Of a DNA stretch of 7,767 nt, positions 6,516-7,767 are shown piece by piece (position 1 is the first letter of the stretch; each line of letters starts with the position of its first letter). The stretch is from Hydrogenothermaceae bacterium (lineage in GTDB: Bacteria > Aquificota > Aquificae > Hydrogenothermales > Hydrogenothermaceae). A model generated the notes under the pieces. That model did not search any database. It was not told the DNA's origin and saw only the letters and a list, made by a program, of their open reading frames with translations. Made by a program: the position numbers and the translations under genes. The stretch covers positions 1 through 7,767 of the forward strand of contig JALSSE010000399.1 of assembly GCA_026984415.1 (NCBI GenBank), written 5' to 3'.

Positions 6516-7232
6516 ATGGCTATAAATTTCCAACCTATGTATGTTCTTGCAGCTGGAGGAGAAAGGGCATTAGACAACCTGAACAATGTTACAAATAACC
6601 TTGCAAATGTTAATACACCGGGTTTTAAAAAGCTTCTTTTAAATGAAATGAGCCAGAAAATTCCTGACAATAAAGGTATATCTGGTGATTTGTTTGTTTT
6701 TCCAAGATTTGAAAAAAGTATTGTTGTTCAAAATCAGGGAACAATAAAAGATACAGGGAGGAAACTGGACTTTGCTATTTTTGGAGAAGGTTATTTTAAA
6801 GTAGATACACCAACAGGACAGCTCCTTACAAGAAATGGACATTTTTCAGTGTCTCCAGATGGTTTTTTAATTGACCAGAATGGAGGGTATATTTTAGACC
6901 AGAACAATAAAAGAATAAGCATTGACGCAACAAAAACTATAAATGTTACAAAGGAAGGCGAAATTTATCAGGAAGGGAGTCTTGTTACTAAAATAGCCAT
7001 TGTTCAATTTGATAATGTTAAACCTGTTGGAAATTCTTATTATTCACCTTCAGGAAATAGTAGAACAGCTAAATTTAGTCTATTACAGGGACATTTAGAA
7101 AGTTCAAATGTTAACGCTATAGAATCAATGATGGATTTAATAAATTCCCAAAGAAGATTTGAAATGTATGGAAATCTTTTAAGGTCTTTAGACCAGCTTG
7201 AACAACGTTCACACGAAATAGGTAGAGCATAA
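6516..7232 (+). CDS. flgF: Flagellar basal-body rod protein of the FlgF/FlgG family, probably FlgF
   Basis: Proximal rod protein exported by the flagellar type III apparatus and assembled in the periplasm; it lacks a cleavable signal peptide, as expected. It has 238 residues (FlgF is typically about 250). The N-terminal D0 helix ends in the rod signature NNLANVNTPGFK (27-38). The central region includes the family segment LDFAIFGEGYFKV followed by LLTRNGHFSVSPDGFL. The C-terminal helix (192-238) has GHLESSNVNAIESMMDLI, the shared rod/hook signature. FlgF rather than FlgG is chosen because the following gene is the better FlgG match and flgF-flgG is a common order. It could also be annotated as a second FlgG-like protein. 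TAGGAG (6504-6509), overlapping the fliN stop, lies six bases before the ATG. Confidence 0.88.
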   Translation: MAINFQPMYVLAAGGERALDNLNNVTNNLANVNTPGFKKLLLNEMSQKIPDNKGISGDLFVFPRFEKSIVVQNQGTIKDTGRKLDFAIFGEGYFKVDTPTGQLLTRNGHFSVSPDGFLIDQNGGYILDQNNKRISIDATKTINVTKEGEIYQEGSLVTKIAIVQFDNVKPVGNSYYSPSGNSRTAKFSLLQGHLESSNVNAIESMMDLINSQRRFEMYGNLLRSLDQLEQRSHEIGRA

Positions 7233-7248
7233 AAGGAGGAATAAAAAA

Positions 7249-7767
7249 ATGATTAGAGCTTTATGGACTTCTGCTTCTGGTATGGAAGCACAGCAAACAA
7301 ATTTAGACGTTATTTCAAATAATATAGCCAACGTAAACACAACAGGATTTAAAAGAAGCAGGGCAAACTTTGAAGACCTGATTTATCAGGACATAAGAGA
7401 CCCGGGAGTTATGAGTTCAAATGAAAATAGAGTTCCAACTGGTATTCAGGTTGGACTGGGAGTAAAACTTTCTGATGTAAGTAAAGTATTTTCACAGGGA
7501 AGTTTAATAAAAACAGACAACCAATTAGATATTGCAATTCAGGGTGAAGGATTTTTCAAAATTGAGCTTCCTGGAGGTGGAGAAGCGTACACAAGGGCAG
7601 GTAATTTCAAAGTGGATAATGAAGGATACATTGTTACTTCAGAAGGATACAGGTTAAGCCCAAATATTCAAATCAGTTCTCCTGAGACATTAATAAGTAT
7701 CTCAATAAGTCCAAATGGAAAAGTTTATCTTGTTAGAAATGAAGGAGGCCAGCAAACAACAGAAGAA
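7249..7767 (+). CDS. flgG: Flagellar distal rod protein FlgG, N-terminal part (runs off right edge)
   Basis: FlgG forms the distal rod that passes through the peptidoglycan layer towards the hook. I translated 173 codons from ATG 7249 to the window edge without a stop; full FlgG proteins are about 260 residues, so roughly the last third is missing. The N-terminus MIRALWTSASGMEAQQTNLD and ISNNIANVNTTGFKRSR (22-38) are the FlgG signature. GIQVGLGVKLSDV (65-77) and the QGSLIKTDNQLDIAIQGEGF segment (83-102) are typical of FlgG and set it apart from the shorter rod proteins. AAGGAGGA (7233-7240) lies eight bases before the ATG and follows the flgF stop directly, one of the strongest ribosome sites in the window, in keeping with the need for many FlgG copies. 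Confidence 0.96.
   Translation, partial: MIRALWTSASGMEAQQTNLDVISNNIANVNTTGFKRSRANFEDLIYQDIRDPGVMSSNENRVPTGIQVGLGVKLSDVSKVFSQGSLIKTDNQLDIAIQGEGFFKIELPGGGEAYTRAGNFKVDNEGYIVTSEGYRLSPNIQISSPETLISISISPNGKVYLVRNEGGQQTTEE

Noticed and set aside
6516..7767. flgF and flgG as a recent tandem gene duplication
   Set aside because: They share only the family-wide rod signatures and differ strongly elsewhere; this is the ancient, widely shared rod-gene paralogy.

Overview
This AT-rich window (roughly 30% GC by eye) comes from the chromosome of a flagellated, chemotactic bacterium. The gene set, the lysine/glutamate/isoleucine-rich proteins, a CheZ outside the usual proteobacterial mould, and the order fliG-fliM-fliN-flgF-flgG suggest a thermophilic Aquificota member, perhaps Hydrogenothermaceae such as Sulfurihydrogenibium. 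This placement is inferred from style and memory and has not been tested by a search.

Layout. Positions 1-1311 are on the minus strand: cheZ (784-1311) is followed downstream by the N-terminal part of cheA (1-774, running off the left edge). A 100-bp divergent spacer (1312-1411) separates them from a plus-strand cluster that fills the rest: a methyl-accepting chemotaxis receptor (1412-3235), a PilZ-domain protein (3235-3897), fliG (3901-4941), fliM (5003-5956), fliN (5958-6506), flgF (6516-7232) and the start of flgG (7249 to the right edge). Apart from the divergent spacer and a 61-bp fliG-fliM gap, genes overlap by 1 nt or lie 1-16 nt apart, so the plus strand reads as one operon, possibly with an internal promoter before fliM. 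No RNA genes, mobile elements, CRISPR arrays or intergenic spaces over 100 bp were seen.

How the genes fit together. The receptor would control CheA, which phosphorylates CheY (not in the window). CheY-P would bind the N-terminal peptide of FliM in the switch complex FliG/FliM/FliN, and CheZ would remove the phosphate. The PilZ protein, translationally coupled to the receptor and next to fliG, is a plausible c-di-GMP input to the motor. FlgF and FlgG build the rod. 

The locus is a conventional motility cluster and I see no wholly new system. The points most worth a second look are: (1) two overlapping, mirror-image sigma-28-like promoters in the cheZ/receptor spacer, with a third such site before fliM at a similar distance from its start codon; (2) a C-terminal receptor extension that looks like a CZB zinc-binding domain that has lost its zinc ligands; and (3) a tandemly duplicated tryptophan-containing motif in the N-terminal tail of FliN.
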